Shown here one piece after another: positions 45,059 to 54,417 of a stretch of DNA of 64,000 bases. Origin of the DNA: Orlajensenia flava. Lineage in GTDB: Bacteria; Actinomycetota; Actinomycetes; Actinomycetales; Microbacteriaceae. Within the stretch, counting starts at the first letter, position 1. Every line of letters starts with the position of its first letter. The position numbers were made by a program, and so were the translations under genes. Below the pieces are notes generated by a model. It had not been told where the DNA came from. It saw nothing but the letters and a program-made list of their open reading frames with translations, and ran no database searches. The stretch is from NCBI RefSeq assembly GCF_004801905.1, contig NZ_SSSN01000001.1, positions 16,132 through 80,131 of the forward strand, in the 5' to 3' direction.

Positions 45059-45892
45059 CTAGATCGCGCCGACGATGCGGGCCAGCAGGTCGCTGATGAC
45101 GGCCTCGGCCTTGCGCCCGGCGTCGATGACCTCCTCGTGGCTGAGCGGCGTCTTCTGGATGCCGGCGGCGAGGTTGGTGATGAGGCTCATGCCAAGGATC
45201 TCCATGCCGGCCTGCCGGGCGGCGATCGCCTCGAGGGCCGTCGACATCCCGACGATGTGGCCGCCGATGGTCTTGGCCATCTGCACTTCGGCGGGAGTCT
45301 CGTAGTGAGGTCCTCGGAACTGGCAGTACACGCCCTCGTCGAGCCCGGGGTCGATGGTCCTGGCCACGTCGCGGAGCCGCTGGGAGTAGAGGTCGGTCAG
45401 ATCGACGAAGGTGGCGCCCTCGAGCGGGGAATCGGCCGTGAGGTTGATGTGGTCGCTGATGATCACCGGCGTCCCGGGTGTCCAGCTCTCGCGGATGCCG
45501 CCCGCCCCGTTGGTGAGGATCATCGTCTTCGCTCCGGTGGCGGCCGCCGTGCGCACGCTGTGGACGACCCGGCGCACGCCGTGATTCTCGTAGTAGTGCG
45601 TTCGCGCGCCGATGACGAGGGCGTGCCGGCCGTCGGGGAGCGTGACCGAGCGCAGCGTCCCCACGTGGCCTTCGAGGGCGGGCTTGCTGAAGCCGGTGAT
45701 CTCAGCGGCGGGGATGGTCGCGATCGTCTCGCCGAGCAGGTCGGCCGCCTTGCCCCATCCGCTTCCCAGCGTGAGGGCGATGTCGTGTTGGGCGACTCCC
45801 GTGCGCTCCGCGATCTCGGCCGCTGCGATGCGAGCGATCTCGAAGGGGTCTGCATCGGGTGCGTCCAGCGGATTCGTCGTCGAGTCGTGCAT
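45059..45892 (-). CDS. punA: Purine nucleoside phosphorylase
   Basis: 277 residues, trimeric-type PNP length. Blocks: ALTLGSGWGKAADLL with the phosphate serine, VIGARTHYYENHG, MILTNGAGGIRESW, FRGPHYETPAEVQMAKTIG and VGMSTALEAIAAR. It splits purine nucleosides (inosine, guanosine) to base and ribose 1-phosphate. A TAGAGT box ends 6 nt before the ATG; GGAGGG lies there too but overlaps the expected transcription start. Operon with the mutase. Confidence 0.95.
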   Translation of the reverse strand: MHDSTTNPLDAPDADPFEIARIAAAEIAERTGVAQHDIALTLGSGWGKAADLLGETIATIPAAEITGFSKPALEGHVGTLRSVTLPDGRHALVIGARTHYYENHGVRRVVHSVRTAAATGAKTMILTNGAGGIRESWTPGTPVIISDHINLTADSPLEGATFVDLTDLYSQRLRDVARTIDPGLDEGVYCQFRGPHYETPAEVQMAKTIGGHIVGMSTALEAIAARQAGMEILGMSLITNLAAGIQKTPLSHEEVIDAGRKAEAVISDLLARIVGAI

Positions 45893-45898
45893 CCCTCC

Positions 45899-45904
45899 AC
45901 TCTA
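45899..45904 (-). promoter_or_regulatory. punA -10 box (leaderless)
   Basis: TAGAGT on the minus strand ends 6 nt before ATG 45892; divergent from the lpdA-like gene promoter at 45952. Confidence 0.45.
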
Positions 45905-45951
45905 GGGGCGCGTCACGGGCCCCGCGTTTGGAGCGGCATCCGTCGGTGCGA

Positions 45952-45957
45952 GAGAAT
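45952..45957 (+). promoter_or_regulatory. lpdA-like gene -10 box (leaderless)
   Basis: GAGAAT ends 6 nt before ATG 45964; no ribosome-binding site lies between. Confidence 0.4.
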
Positions 45958-45963
45958 AGGGCA

Positions 45964-47403
45964 ATGGCCTACGAGTTCGAGCGCACCCAAAGAATCGCGG
46001 TTCTCGGAGGCGGTCCCGGCGGTTACGAAGCGGCGCTCGCCGCCGCCCAGCAGGGTGCCGAGGTGACGCTCGTCGAACGCATCGGCGTCGGCGGATCCGC
46101 CGTGCTGACGGATGTCGTGCCGTCCAAGTCGCTCATCGCCACCGCCGAGGCGTCGAACTCCATCAAGGAGGCCGCCGACCTCGGCGTGCAGTTCTACGCG
46201 CGCGGCGAGACGGGCAAGCCGGTGAAGCCCGAGGTGGCGATCAACCTGGCCGCCGTCAACAAGCGACTGCTGCGGCTGGCGCGCCAGCAGTCCGAGGACA
46301 TGACCGGCAACCTCGAGGATGCCGGCGTGCGGCTGGTGCAGGGCGAAGGTCGCCTGGACGGAACCAGCGCCCTCATCGTCTCGACTGCGCTCGGCAACGA
46401 CGGAACCGACTTCGACCGCATCGAGGCCGACACCCTCGTCATCTCCGTGGGAGCCAGCCCGCGCATCCTCCCGTCGGCCGTTCCCGACGGCGAGCGCATC
46501 CTGACCTGGACGCAGCTGTACGGGCTCAAGAGCGTGCCCGAGCACCTCATCGTGGTCGGCTCCGGCGTCACGGGCGCCGAGTTCGCGTCGGCCTACCGGG
46601 CGCTCGGCGCCGAGGTGACGCTCATCTCCAGCCGAGACCAGGTGCTTCCAGGCGAGGACGCGGATGCCGCACGCGTGCTTGAGAACGCGTTCCGCCGCAA
46701 CGGCATGAACGTGCTGTCGAAGTCGCGTGCCGAGAGTGTCACGCGCACCGAGACGGGTGTGTTAGCGACGCTGTCGGACGGCCGCACGGTCGAGGGATCG
46801 CACTGCCTCATGGCGGTCGGATCGGTCCCGAACACGACGGGCATCGGCCTGGAGCAGGCCGGCGTGCAGCTCACGCCAAGCGGGCACATCCGGGTGAACC
46901 GGGTCGCGCGCACGTCGATCCCCAACATCTACGCTGCGGGGGACTGCACCACGTTCCCACCGCTGGCATCCGTCGCCTCCATGCAGGGCCGTACCGCGAT
47001 GTTCCACGCCATGGGCGACATCGTGAACCCGCCCGAGGAGCGCAACATCACGTCGAACATCTTCACGCAGCCCGAGATCGCGACCGTGGGGTGGACGCAG
47101 AAGCAGATCGAGGAGGGCATCGCGCAGGGGCAGATCTACAAGCTGCCGTTGGCGTCGAACCCGCGCGCCAAGATGATGAACATCAAGGAGGGCTTCGTCA
47201 AGCTCTTCGCGCGCACCGGATCCGGCACCGTCATCGGCGGCGTCATCGTCGCTCCGAAGGCGAGCGAGCTCGTGCTTCCTCTCGCGATGGCGGTGGAGAA
47301 CCGGCTGACCGTCGACCAGGTGGCCGAGGCGTTCCCGGTCTATCCGTCGCTGTCGGGCTCCATCTCGGATGCCGCCCGCGCGATGCACATCGTCAACCTC
47401 TGA
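45964..47403 (+). CDS. NAD(P)H-quinone dehydrogenase, LpdA-like flavoprotein
   Basis: 479 residues with the pyridine nucleotide-disulfide reductase fold: FAD loop VLGGGPGGYEAALAAA, NAD(P) loop VVGSGVTGAEFASAYRALG, second FAD block IYAAGDCT and the dimerisation domain. The redox-active CxxxxC of lipoamide dehydrogenase is absent: the position reads GVGGSAVLTDVVPSK, with no cysteine. Actinobacterial LpdA proteins of this kind reduce quinones rather than lipoamide, so that role is inferred. Convergent with the carboxylase alpha gene. Confidence 0.88.
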   Translation: MAYEFERTQRIAVLGGGPGGYEAALAAAQQGAEVTLVERIGVGGSAVLTDVVPSKSLIATAEASNSIKEAADLGVQFYARGETGKPVKPEVAINLAAVNKRLLRLARQQSEDMTGNLEDAGVRLVQGEGRLDGTSALIVSTALGNDGTDFDRIEADTLVISVGASPRILPSAVPDGERILTWTQLYGLKSVPEHLIVVGSGVTGAEFASAYRALGAEVTLISSRDQVLPGEDADAARVLENAFRRNGMNVLSKSRAESVTRTETGVLATLSDGRTVEGSHCLMAVGSVPNTTGIGLEQAGVQLTPSGHIRVNRVARTSIPNIYAAGDCTTFPPLASVASMQGRTAMFHAMGDIVNPPEERNITSNIFTQPEIATVGWTQKQIEEGIAQGQIYKLPLASNPRAKMMNIKEGFVKLFARTGSGTVIGGVIVAPKASELVLPLAMAVENRLTVDQVAEAFPVYPSLSGSISDAARAMHIVNL

Positions 47404-47410
47404 ACGAACC

Positions 47411-47522
47411 CGCTGGTTGAGTAGCGAGCGACGAAGGAGCTCGCGAATCGAAACCCGCCACGCGCACGTGCGAGGGTCTCGATACGCGGAGTCGCTGGCG
47501 CGTCTGCGCTACTCGACCAGCG
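47411..47522. repeat. Dispersed-type inverted repeat between convergent genes
   Basis: Outer arms CGCTGGTTGAGTAGCG (47411-47426) and its near complement at 47507-47522 differ at one position; inside, CGAATCGAAACCC faces GGGTCTCGATACG. Such GGTTGAGTAGC / CTACTC-ACCAGC elements are familiar as interspersed repeats in this group of bacteria (recalled, not searched). It occupies the gap between lpdA-like and the carboxylase gene, where a bidirectional terminator would be expected. Confidence 0.65.
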
Positions 47523-47544
47523 CTGGCAGGCGTATCGAGACCCG

Positions 47545-49323
47545 TCAGTCGGCGATGCTCAGCAGCAAGTGGCCCGACGACACCGTCGACCCGACGGCGG
47601 CATTGACGTTCTCGATGCGCCCGTCCTTGTGAGCGGTCAGCGGCTGCTCCATCTTCATGGCCTCGAGCACCAGGATGAGGTCGCCCTTGACGACCTGATC
47701 TCCCTCGGCGACGGCGAGCTTGACGATCGTCGCCTGCATGGGCGCCTTGACGGCATCGCCGGTCGCGGTGTTGACCGCATGATGCTCGGCGCGCCGACCG
47801 GGCGCGCTTCCGCCCGTACGCGCGGCGGTAGACGCCGACCCGGATCCGGCGAAGAGCTTCTGCGGGAGGCTGACCTCGATGCGCCTGCCGTCCACCTCGA
47901 CGACGACGTTGTTGCGCTTCTCAGGCTGTGCCGGCGCCTCCGCCTCACCGCTCCACGGCTCCAGGGTGTTGTCGTAGCCGGTCTCGATCCACCGGGTGAA
48001 GATGCTGAAAGGCTTCCCGTCCTCAGGCGCGAACGCCGGGTCGCGCACGATGTCCCGGTGGAAGGGCAGGACGGTCGGCAGACCGGCCACCTCGAATTCG
48101 TCGAGCGCCCGGCGGGCCCGGTCAAGGGCCTCCTCGCGTGTGGCGCCTGTGACGATGAGCTTGGCGAGCAGGGAGTCGAACGACCCGCTGATGACGTCGC
48201 CGGCCTGAACACCGGTGTCCACGCGGACGCCCGGGCCGCCGGCCGGCCGGAACACGTGCACCGGTCCCGGCGCTGGCATGAACTGGCGGCCCGGGTCCTC
48301 CCCGTTGATGCGGAACTCGAACGAGTGACCGCGCGGGGCAGGGTCGTCGTAGTCGAGCGTTCCACCCTCCGCGAGACGGAACTGCTCGCGCACGAGGTCG
48401 ATGCCCGTCACCTCTTCCGACACGGGGTGCTCCACCTGCAGGCGGGTGTTCACCTCGAGGAACGAGACGGTGCCGTCCTTGCCGATGAGGAACTCGCAGG
48501 TGCCGGCGCCGAGGTAGCCGACCTCTTTCAGGATGGCCTTCGAGGCACGGTAGAGCTCGGCGTTCTGCTCCTCGGTCAGGAACGGGGCCGGTGCCTCCTC
48601 GACGAGCTTCTGGTGGCGGCGCTGCAGCGAGCAGTCGCGCGTGGACACGACGACGACGTTGCCCTGCGCATCCGCGAGGCACTGCGTCTCGACGTGGCGC
48701 GGCTCGTCGAGGTACTTCTCGACGAAGCACTCCCCGCGACCGAACGCGGCGACGGCCTCGCGCGTGGCCGACTCGAAGAGCTCGGGCACCTCCTCGCGGG
48801 TGCGGGCGACCTTGAGGCCGCGGCCGCCGCCACCGAAGGCCGCCTTGATCGCGACGGGCAAGCCGTGCGTGTCGACGAAGTCGAGCACCTCGGACGCGTC
48901 GGCGACCGGGTTGAGGGTTCCCGGCGCGAGCGGGGCGCCGACCTTCTCCGCGACGTGGCGAGCGGAGACCTTGTCTCCCAGCCGTTCGATGGCCTCGGGG
49001 CTCGGGCCGATCCAGGTCAGGCCGGCACCGATGACGGCGCGGGCGAAGTCGGCGTTCTCGGCGAGGAACCCGTAACCCGGGTGCACGGCGTCGGCCCCCG
49101 AGCGGCGGGCGATGGAGAGCAGCTTGTCGATCACGAGGTAGGTCTCGGCGCTCGTCGAGCCACCCAGTGCGTATGCTTCGTCGGCGAGTCGGGCGTGCAG
49201 AGCGTCGCGGTCCTGGTCGGCGTAGACCGCCACCGAGAGGATGCCGCTGTCGCGAGCAGCACGGATGACACGGACGGCGATCTCGCCCCGATTGGCGATG
49301 AGGACCTTGGTGATACGCGGCAT
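47545..49323 (-). CDS. accA: Acyl-CoA carboxylase alpha subunit (biotin carboxylase + biotin carrier)
   Basis: 592 residues. Biotin carboxylase domain (about 1-450): [21 protein letters not shown]-grasp loop [14 protein letters not shown], and [15 protein letters not shown]. The C-terminal carrier domain has EAMKMEQP with the biotinyl Lys557. It carboxylates its own biotin with bicarbonate and ATP for transfer by the beta subunit at 54898-56502. ATG 49323 is favoured over 49329 because the TAGGCT -10 leaves 8 nt before the former and only 2 before the latter. Confidence 0.95.
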   Translation of the reverse strand: MPRITKVLIANRGEIAVRVIRAARDSGILSVAVYADQDRDALHARLADEAYALGGSTSAETYLVIDKLLSIARRSGADAVHPGYGFLAENADFARAVIGAGLTWIGPSPEAIERLGDKVSARHVAEKVGAPLAPGTLNPVADASEVLDFVDTHGLPVAIKAAFGGGGRGLKVARTREEVPELFESATREAVAAFGRGECFVEKYLDEPRHVETQCLADAQGNVVVVSTRDCSLQRRHQKLVEEAPAPFLTEEQNAELYRASKAILKEVGYLGAGTCEFLIGKDGTVSFLEVNTRLQVEHPVSEEVTGIDLVREQFRLAEGGTLDYDDPAPRGHSFEFRINGEDPGRQFMPAPGPVHVFRPAGGPGVRVDTGVQAGDVISGSFDSLLAKLIVTGATREEALDRARRALDEFEVAGLPTVLPFHRDIVRDPAFAPEDGKPFSIFTRWIETGYDNTLEPWSGEAEAPAQPEKRNNVVVEVDGRRIEVSLPQKLFAGSGSASTAARTGGSAPGRRAEHHAVNTATGDAVKAPMQATIVKLAVAEGDQVVKGDLILVLEAMKMEQPLTAHKDGRIENVNAAVGSTVSSGHLLLSIAD

Positions 49324-49331
49324 GATCATCC

Positions 49332-49337
49332 AGCCTA
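49332..49337 (-). promoter_or_regulatory. Carboxylase alpha -10 box
   Basis: TAGGCT on the minus strand ends 8 nt before ATG 49323; the same hexamer precedes the carboxylase beta gene at 56510-56515, suggesting matched expression. No -35 is convincing. Confidence 0.45.
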
Positions 49338-49421
49338 GGGTGCATCGGTCGGCCCGCTTTGAGTGGGATGGACAATAAACCCGCTCCACCCCTGCAGGAA
49401 CCGACAAACGCGCGGCGATCC

Positions 49422-50063
49422 TCAGTCGCGAGTCCAGAGATCGGGCCAGTCGACCCCCAGTGCCCGCACGAGATCGCGCAGCGTCGACAGCGAGAGCCCG
49501 ATCACCGTGCTCGGGTCGCCGTGCACGGAACGGATGAACGGGCCGCCGAGGCTGTCGATCGTGAACGCTCCAGCGACCTCGAGCGGTTCCCCCGTGGCGA
49601 TGTAGGCGTCGATCTCGGAGGCGTCCACCTCGGCGAAGGTCACGGTCGCCTGCGCCACCGCCCCGCGGGAACCGCCGAGCCTTCCGCCGCGATGGTCCAC
49701 GAGCCAGTGGCCGGAGTAGAGCACGCCCGTGCGACCGCTCTGCCGGAGCCAGCGCTCCCGGGCGAGCTCGGGGCGATGCGGCTTGCCGTAGATGCGCCCG
49801 TCGAACAGGAAGGCCGAGTCGCCACCGAGGATGAGGCCGTCGATCGGCCCCCCGTCGACGTCGCGGCCGACGACAGCTTCGGCCTTCGCCCGCGCGAGCA
49901 GCTCGACCATCGTCCAGGCATCGAGGGGGCGCGCCAAGTCGGCCTCGACGGAGGCCACCAGCGCCTCCTCGTCGACCTCCGGCGCGATCGTCAGGGGTTC
50001 GATTCCCGCGGCACGCAGGGTGGCCCGGCGTGCCGGCGACGTGGAGGCGAGGTAGAGCCGCAT
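49422..50063 (-). CDS. maf: Maf-like nucleotide pyrophosphatase
   Basis: 213 residues. The N-terminal [18 protein letters not shown] is the Maf signature; [19 protein letters not shown] and [13 protein letters not shown] follow in family order. Maf proteins hydrolyse non-canonical or pyrimidine nucleoside triphosphates to monophosphates and have been tied to cell division arrest. ATG 50063 is preceded by GAAGGG. It lies 98 nt upstream of the carboxylase alpha start, same strand, often seen next to accA in actinobacteria, and is divergent from the methyltransferase gene. Confidence 0.9.
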   Translation of the reverse strand: MRLYLASTSPARRATLRAAGIEPLTIAPEVDEEALVASVEADLARPLDAWTMVELLARAKAEAVVGRDVDGGPIDGLILGGDSAFLFDGRIYGKPHRPELARERWLRQSGRTGVLYSGHWLVDHRGGRLGGSRGAVAQATVTFAEVDASEIDAYIATGEPLEVAGAFTIDSLGGPFIRSVHGDPSTVIGLSLSTLRDLVRALGVDWPDLWTRD

Positions 50064-50092
50064 ACGGGCGCCCTTCGGTATGGGATGCTCGG

Positions 50093-51391
50093 ATGATGGC
50101 CACGAATCGACGCCGTTACTCACGACCCGCCGTGGACGATCACGTCGACCACGCCCTCGAGGTCGAGCTCGACGTCACCAACGTAGCCCACGGCGGAGTC
50201 TTCGTCGCTCGCTACGATGGCCGGGTCGTGTTCGTCGCGGACACCCTTCCCGGGGAGCGGGTGCTGGCGCGCGTCAGCGACACCCGTCACGCGAGTTTCT
50301 GGCGTGCGGAGACGCTGCGTGTGCTGCAGGCGGCCCCCGAGCGGCGTGAGCACGTCTGGCGGGAGGCATCCGTCGATCGGACGCCCACCGAGCGCGCCGG
50401 CGGAGCCGAGTTCGGCCACATCACCGACGAGCACCAGCGCGAATTGAAGCGCCGAGTGCTCGTCGACGCCCTGCAGCGGTTCGGCGGCATCAGCACTGAC
50501 GCGGTGGTCGAGGAGATCGGCGGCGAGGCGACCGGATGGCGCACGCGCGTCCGCCTCCAGGTCTCCCGCGACGGCGTGGTGGGACCCTACGCCGCCCGAT
50601 CGCATCATGTCGTGGCGGTCGACAGCCTGCCGCTCGCCTCCGATGCCGCTGCGGCGATCGCCCCCCTCGGCGAACGGCATCCGCATGCCGTCTCCATCGA
50701 CGTCGTCGCGCCGAGCGACGACGCGCCGAGGCTGCTCGTGGCCGAACGCGACGGGCGCGGGCGTGCTTCGACCGCAGCAGGAAGCCACGCTGTCGTGCAC
50801 GAGCGCGTCGGCGACCGGCGCTTCGCCGTCGACGCGGGCGGATTCTGGCAGGTGCACCGCAGCGCGGCGACGACCTTGACCTCGGCGGTGCAGGATGCCG
50901 TTGACGAAGACCTGTTCGACGCCCGCGCGGCCAACCTCGACCTCTACGGGGGCGTGGGGTTGCTGGCCGCCGCCATCGGCGACCGCTTCGGTTCCGCCAC
51001 TCGGGTGACGAGTGTCGAGAGCGATGAGCGCGCGACCGAGCACGCCGGTGCAAATCTCGCGGAGTGGCTCGGAGCGACTGCCATCACCGCACGCGTCGAC
51101 CGGTATCTCGCCGAGCTGGTCGGCACTGCATCCGCCTCCGACCGTCGTCGTCTCGAGGCGGCCACCGTCGTGCTCGACCCGCCGCGTTCCGGCGCGGGCA
51201 GAGCGGTGATCGACTCTCTCGCCGAACTGGCACCCCGCCAGCTGGTCTACGTGGCGTGCGATCCCGTCGCCCTCGCTCGGGACACCGGCCTGCTGCGGGG
51301 TCACGGCTACGAGCTGACCGGCCTGCGGGCGTTCGACCTGTTCCCGAACACGCATCACCTCGAGGCGGTGGCGAGCTTCACGCGACGCTAG
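50093..51391 (+). CDS. TRAM-domain RNA methyltransferase (TrmA/RlmD-like)
   Basis: 432 residues. An N-terminal TRAM domain ([28 protein letters not shown]) and a C-terminal SAM domain with [33 protein letters not shown] and the catalytic cysteine in [14 protein letters not shown]. It should form 5-methyluridine in tRNA or rRNA. The iron-sulfur cysteine cluster (CxxxxxCGGC) of RlmD is missing; the site reads AGGAEFGHI. Two adjacent ATGs (50093, 50096) are possible starts. Confidence 0.88.
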   Translation: MMATNRRRYSRPAVDDHVDHALEVELDVTNVAHGGVFVARYDGRVVFVADTLPGERVLARVSDTRHASFWRAETLRVLQAAPERREHVWREASVDRTPTERAGGAEFGHITDEHQRELKRRVLVDALQRFGGISTDAVVEEIGGEATGWRTRVRLQVSRDGVVGPYAARSHHVVAVDSLPLASDAAAAIAPLGERHPHAVSIDVVAPSDDAPRLLVAERDGRGRASTAAGSHAVVHERVGDRRFAVDAGGFWQVHRSAATTLTSAVQDAVDEDLFDARAANLDLYGGVGLLAAAIGDRFGSATRVTSVESDERATEHAGANLAEWLGATAITARVDRYLAELVGTASASDRRRLEAATVVLDPPRSGAGRAVIDSLAELAPRQLVYVACDPVALARDTGLLRGHGYELTGLRAFDLFPNTHHLEAVASFTRR

Positions 51392-51438
51392 ACGCGATGC
51401 GTGCGTAGTCTGGTGCGGACAGGGAGGCGAGGAGCAGC

Positions 51439-52104
51439 GTGACGGAGCACATTCACGTGGCGATCGTGGAGGACCACGAGTCCGTGGTGCTCGGCCTCCG
51501 GTCGGCCTGCGATGCCGCGGGGTACGAGGTGATCTTCACGAGCCCGACTGCCGCCGATCTCGTCGACCAGGTGCTCGGACGACCGTGCGACGTGGTGGTT
51601 CTCGACCTCTCGCTCGGCGACGGATCACGGGTGCGCGACAACGTCAAGTCCGCGCAGGCGACGGGGGCGGCCGTGCTCGTGCACTCGATCGCCGACCGGG
51701 CGGCGAGCGTCCGCGAGGCCCTTGCAGCCGGTGCCGCCGGCGTCATTCCCAAGTCGGCGCCGATGTCGACGGTGATGGCCGCCATCGCCACCGTGGCGCG
51801 TGGCGAGGTGCTCAATAATCTCGAGTGGGCGTCGGCGATCGACGCGGATGCGGACTTCGCCCGAGCGCAGCTGGGCCCTCGCGAGCGCGACGTCCTGCAT
51901 CTGTACGCCTCGGGCCTTCCGCTCAAGATCGTCGCCCAGCGCCTCGGAATAGCGCACTCGACTGCCCGCGAATACCTCGATCGGGTGCGCGTGAAGTACG
52001 TCGAGGTCGGCCGGCCCGCCCCGACAAAGGTGGACCTGCTGCGCCGCGCCGTCGAGGACGGCATCCTGCCTCGCCTCGACGCGGATAACGCGGATGAGCG
52101 CTGA
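51439..52104 (+). CDS. NarL/LuxR-family response regulator
   Basis: 221 residues. Receiver domain with acidic pair Glu11/Asp12, phospho-acceptor Asp56 in VVVLDLSLGD and the lysine in GVIPKS; the C-terminal LuxR helix-turn-helix reads GPRERDVLHLYASGLPLKIV with RLGIAHSTAREYLDRVRVKY. GTG 51439 follows GAGGAG; a -10 candidate TAGTCT lies at 51406-51411. It overlaps the sensor kinase gene by 11 bp, so the pair is co-produced. Confidence 0.92.
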   Translation: MTEHIHVAIVEDHESVVLGLRSACDAAGYEVIFTSPTAADLVDQVLGRPCDVVVLDLSLGDGSRVRDNVKSAQATGAAVLVHSIADRAASVREALAAGAAGVIPKSAPMSTVMAAIATVARGEVLNNLEWASAIDADADFARAQLGPRERDVLHLYASGLPLKIVAQRLGIAHSTAREYLDRVRVKYVEVGRPAPTKVDLLRRAVEDGILPRLDADNADER

Positions 52105-53350
52105 GGAGGTCGGCGTCGGCGCTCCCGCCAGCGTTCGAGCCCTCCTGAGCGCGCCCGAACGGCGCCCGGTCCTCAGCGCGACGCGCATCGACGCCGCGCT
52201 CTCCCGCGCTGCCGGGGCCTTCGGACTGCTGTTCGGGGCGCAGACGGTTCCGGTCATGCTCCAGCAGATGCCCGCGTTCTCCTGGTGGTGGGGCTGGATC
52301 GTGGCCGGAGCCATCGTCGTCGGCATCCTGGCCGTCGCGGTCGCCACCCTGTCCATGCGGGCTGTCGGGGCGGTCTGCGGCTCGTTCGCGGGCCTCTACC
52401 TCATCGTGGTGGTGGCTTGGCCGTTCGTCGTCTCCGATCCGACGGTCATCGGCCCCGACAAGCCGTGGGTCTGGTACCTCATCACGGTCGCGACCGTCAG
52501 CGCCGCCCTCGCCTACCCGATCCGAGTCGCCGCCGTGTACACGGTCTCGCTCCCGATCGCCTACCTGTTCGTTCGTCTCACCCCCGACGGCGGCGCCGCG
52601 CCGCTCGGAGCGGCCGCCCTCGACGCCGTCTACTCGATCGTGCTCGGATCAGCGGCCCTGGTCATCGTGTCGCTGCTGCGCCAGACCTCGAGCGCGGTCG
52701 ACGCTGCCCAGTCGGCCGCGCTCGAGCGGTACGCGGAGGTGGCTCGGCACGACGCCCGCGAGGCCGAGCGCGTGCAGGTCGACGCGCTCGTGCACGACAG
52801 CGTGTTGACCACCCTGCTGGCCGCTGCTTCGGCAACCTCGCCGGAGCAGGCGCGCCTGGCGGAGGCGATGGCCGACGCCGCTCTCGAGCGGCTGCAGGAC
52901 GTCGACGACGGTGATCAGGCACCGAGCGGCGGTCCTGTCGCGGTGGATCAGGTGGTGAGGCGCATTCGGGCGGGCATCGCGTCCGCTGGTGGGTCCACCG
53001 TGGTCCACACCCACGGGCTGCGCGGCCAGACGCTCCCTCCGGCCGTCGCCGAAGCACTGTTCTCGGCCGCGGTGCAGGCCCTGGTCAACAGCGCCCAGCA
53101 CGCGGGAGCTCCCGGCCTCGTCGTGGACCGCCGCATCGACGTGTCCCGGGTCGGTGATGGCTGCAGCATCGTCGTCGCCGACACCGGCGTCGGCTTCGAT
53201 CCCGCGACGGTTCCCCGCGAACGGATGGGGCTGCGCGTTTCCATCCGCGAACGGATGGCGGGCGTGGGTGGGTCCTCCGTCGTCCGTTCGCGACCGGGCG
53301 ACGGGGCCGTGATCGAGTTGCACTGGCCGTCGAGGGAGCCGCAGCCATGA
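52094..53350 (+). CDS. Sensor histidine kinase
   Basis: 418 residues. About six hydrophobic segments (40-195) form a membrane sensor without a large external domain. The dimerisation helix holds His234 in ALVHDSVLTTLLAAA; the ATPase has NSAQHAG (N box), VADTGVGFD (G1) and GLRVSIRERM (G2). It would phosphorylate the response regulator encoded just upstream. Its stop overlaps the start of the following membrane protein (ATGA). The stimulus is unknown. Confidence 0.92.
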   Translation: MSAEEVGVGAPASVRALLSAPERRPVLSATRIDAALSRAAGAFGLLFGAQTVPVMLQQMPAFSWWWGWIVAGAIVVGILAVAVATLSMRAVGAVCGSFAGLYLIVVVAWPFVVSDPTVIGPDKPWVWYLITVATVSAALAYPIRVAAVYTVSLPIAYLFVRLTPDGGAAPLGAAALDAVYSIVLGSAALVIVSLLRQTSSAVDAAQSAALERYAEVARHDAREAERVQVDALVHDSVLTTLLAAASATSPEQARLAEAMADAALERLQDVDDGDQAPSGGPVAVDQVVRRIRAGIASAGGSTVVHTHGLRGQTLPPAVAEALFSAAVQALVNSAQHAGAPGLVVDRRIDVSRVGDGCSIVVADTGVGFDPATVPRERMGLRVSIRERMAGVGGSSVVRSRPGDGAVIELHWPSREPQP

Positions 53351-54354
53351 TCGGGGTGCCCCGCATCATCGTCGTCGCGCTCGCCGCGGCGTTCTCCGCT
53401 TACCACGTCGTCCTCGGTCTCGCCTCGCTGGCGACGCCGTCGATGGCCGGTCCGGTGATCGTCGCGATGGTGCTGTACGCGACGGCGACGACGCTCAGCC
53501 TCGTGCCCGGCCGAGCGCGGCTGCTGCCCACCTGGATCGCCGCAGTGGACCTCGCGGTGGCGGTCGTGATGCCCCTTCTCGTCTGCGCCGTGCTGCAGCC
53601 CGACGCCGACAACGGATACGCCACCTGGTATGTCGCCGCGGTGGGCACCCTCATGACGATCGTCGCGGTGCGAGGCCGGTTCGTCATCGCCTGGGTCGGA
53701 GTGGGCTTCCTGACGGTGCAGTCGCTGGTGTGGGCAGGGCTCGGTTCCTTCGCCACGCTCGGCGTCATCGGCAGCCTCGTCTGGGTCGCGGTGGCGCAGG
53801 TGACGACGGTGACGACGGCTCGCGCCGCTCGAGACACGGCGGCCTTCGCCGTCGCCGAACGCGAGGCGTCCGAGCTGCAGGCGGCACAGGATGCCCATCT
53901 GGTCGAGCGCCAGGTGCGGTTGGAGTCGACCACGCGCATCGCCGCCCCGATGCTGCGTCGCATCGTCGACTCCCGAGGCACGCTGGACGCCGCCGGCCGT
54001 GAGGAGTGCCGTCAGCTCGAGGCCGCCATCCGCGACGAGATCCGGGGGCGCATGCTCCTCGACGACGGGGTGCGCGAGGCGGTTCGCGCTGCGCGGATGC
54101 GCGGCGCCGCCGTCACCCTGCTCGACGAGGGCGGTCTAGACGATCTCGACGACACCAGCCGAACACGCGTGCTCGATTCCCTCAGCCAGGCGATCTCGTC
54201 GACGGATGCGGAGCGCATCATCGTGCGCACCGTCGCCCCGGGATCCCTCGCGGCGGTCACGGTCGTAGGCCGCGGTCCGGTGGGGGAGGCGGAGGCCCTC
54301 GGAGTCGACAGCGGCGACGACGTGCGCCTGTGGCTGGAGATCCCGCGCGGCTGA
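53347..54354 (+). CDS. Membrane protein with degenerate kinase-like cytoplasmic half
   Basis: 335 residues. About six membrane helices (5-170) are followed by a helical, probably coiled-coil segment (REASELQAAQDAHLVERQ) and a C-terminal domain reading DGVREAVRAARMRGAAVTLL and ending VRLWLEIPRG. The overall plan copies the histidine kinase before it, but there is no HD- phospho-site, N box or G boxes. I infer a catalytically dead kinase paralogue acting as a partner of the two-component pair; its gene overlaps the kinase gene by 4 nt. Confidence 0.75.
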   Translation: MIGVPRIIVVALAAAFSAYHVVLGLASLATPSMAGPVIVAMVLYATATTLSLVPGRARLLPTWIAAVDLAVAVVMPLLVCAVLQPDADNGYATWYVAAVGTLMTIVAVRGRFVIAWVGVGFLTVQSLVWAGLGSFATLGVIGSLVWVAVAQVTTVTTARAARDTAAFAVAEREASELQAAQDAHLVERQVRLESTTRIAAPMLRRIVDSRGTLDAAGREECRQLEAAIRDEIRGRMLLDDGVREAVRAARMRGAAVTLLDEGGLDDLDDTSRTRVLDSLSQAISSTDAERIIVRTVAPGSLAAVTVVGRGPVGEAEALGVDSGDDVRLWLEIPRG

Positions 54355-54372
54355 GGACGGCACTCAGAATCA

Positions 54373-54407
54373 CGAAGGGGAGCCGATCGTGGACCGGCTC
54401 CCCTTCG
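54373..54407 (+). terminator. Strong hairpin after the two-component operon
   Basis: Perfect 13-bp arms CGAAGGGGAGCCG (54373-54385) and CGGCTCCCCTTCG (54395-54407) around a 9-nt loop, 18 nt after the stop at 54354. No T-run. A smaller hairpin, GGCGCT-GGA-AGCGCC, lies at 54494-54508 in the same gap, which separates convergent genes. Confidence 0.75.
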
Positions 54408-54417
54408 GAAACGCGTT

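Noticed and set aside
49324-49329. Carboxylase alpha start at ATG 49329
   Set aside because: It would leave only 2 nt after the -10 box and adds just two residues before the conserved start.
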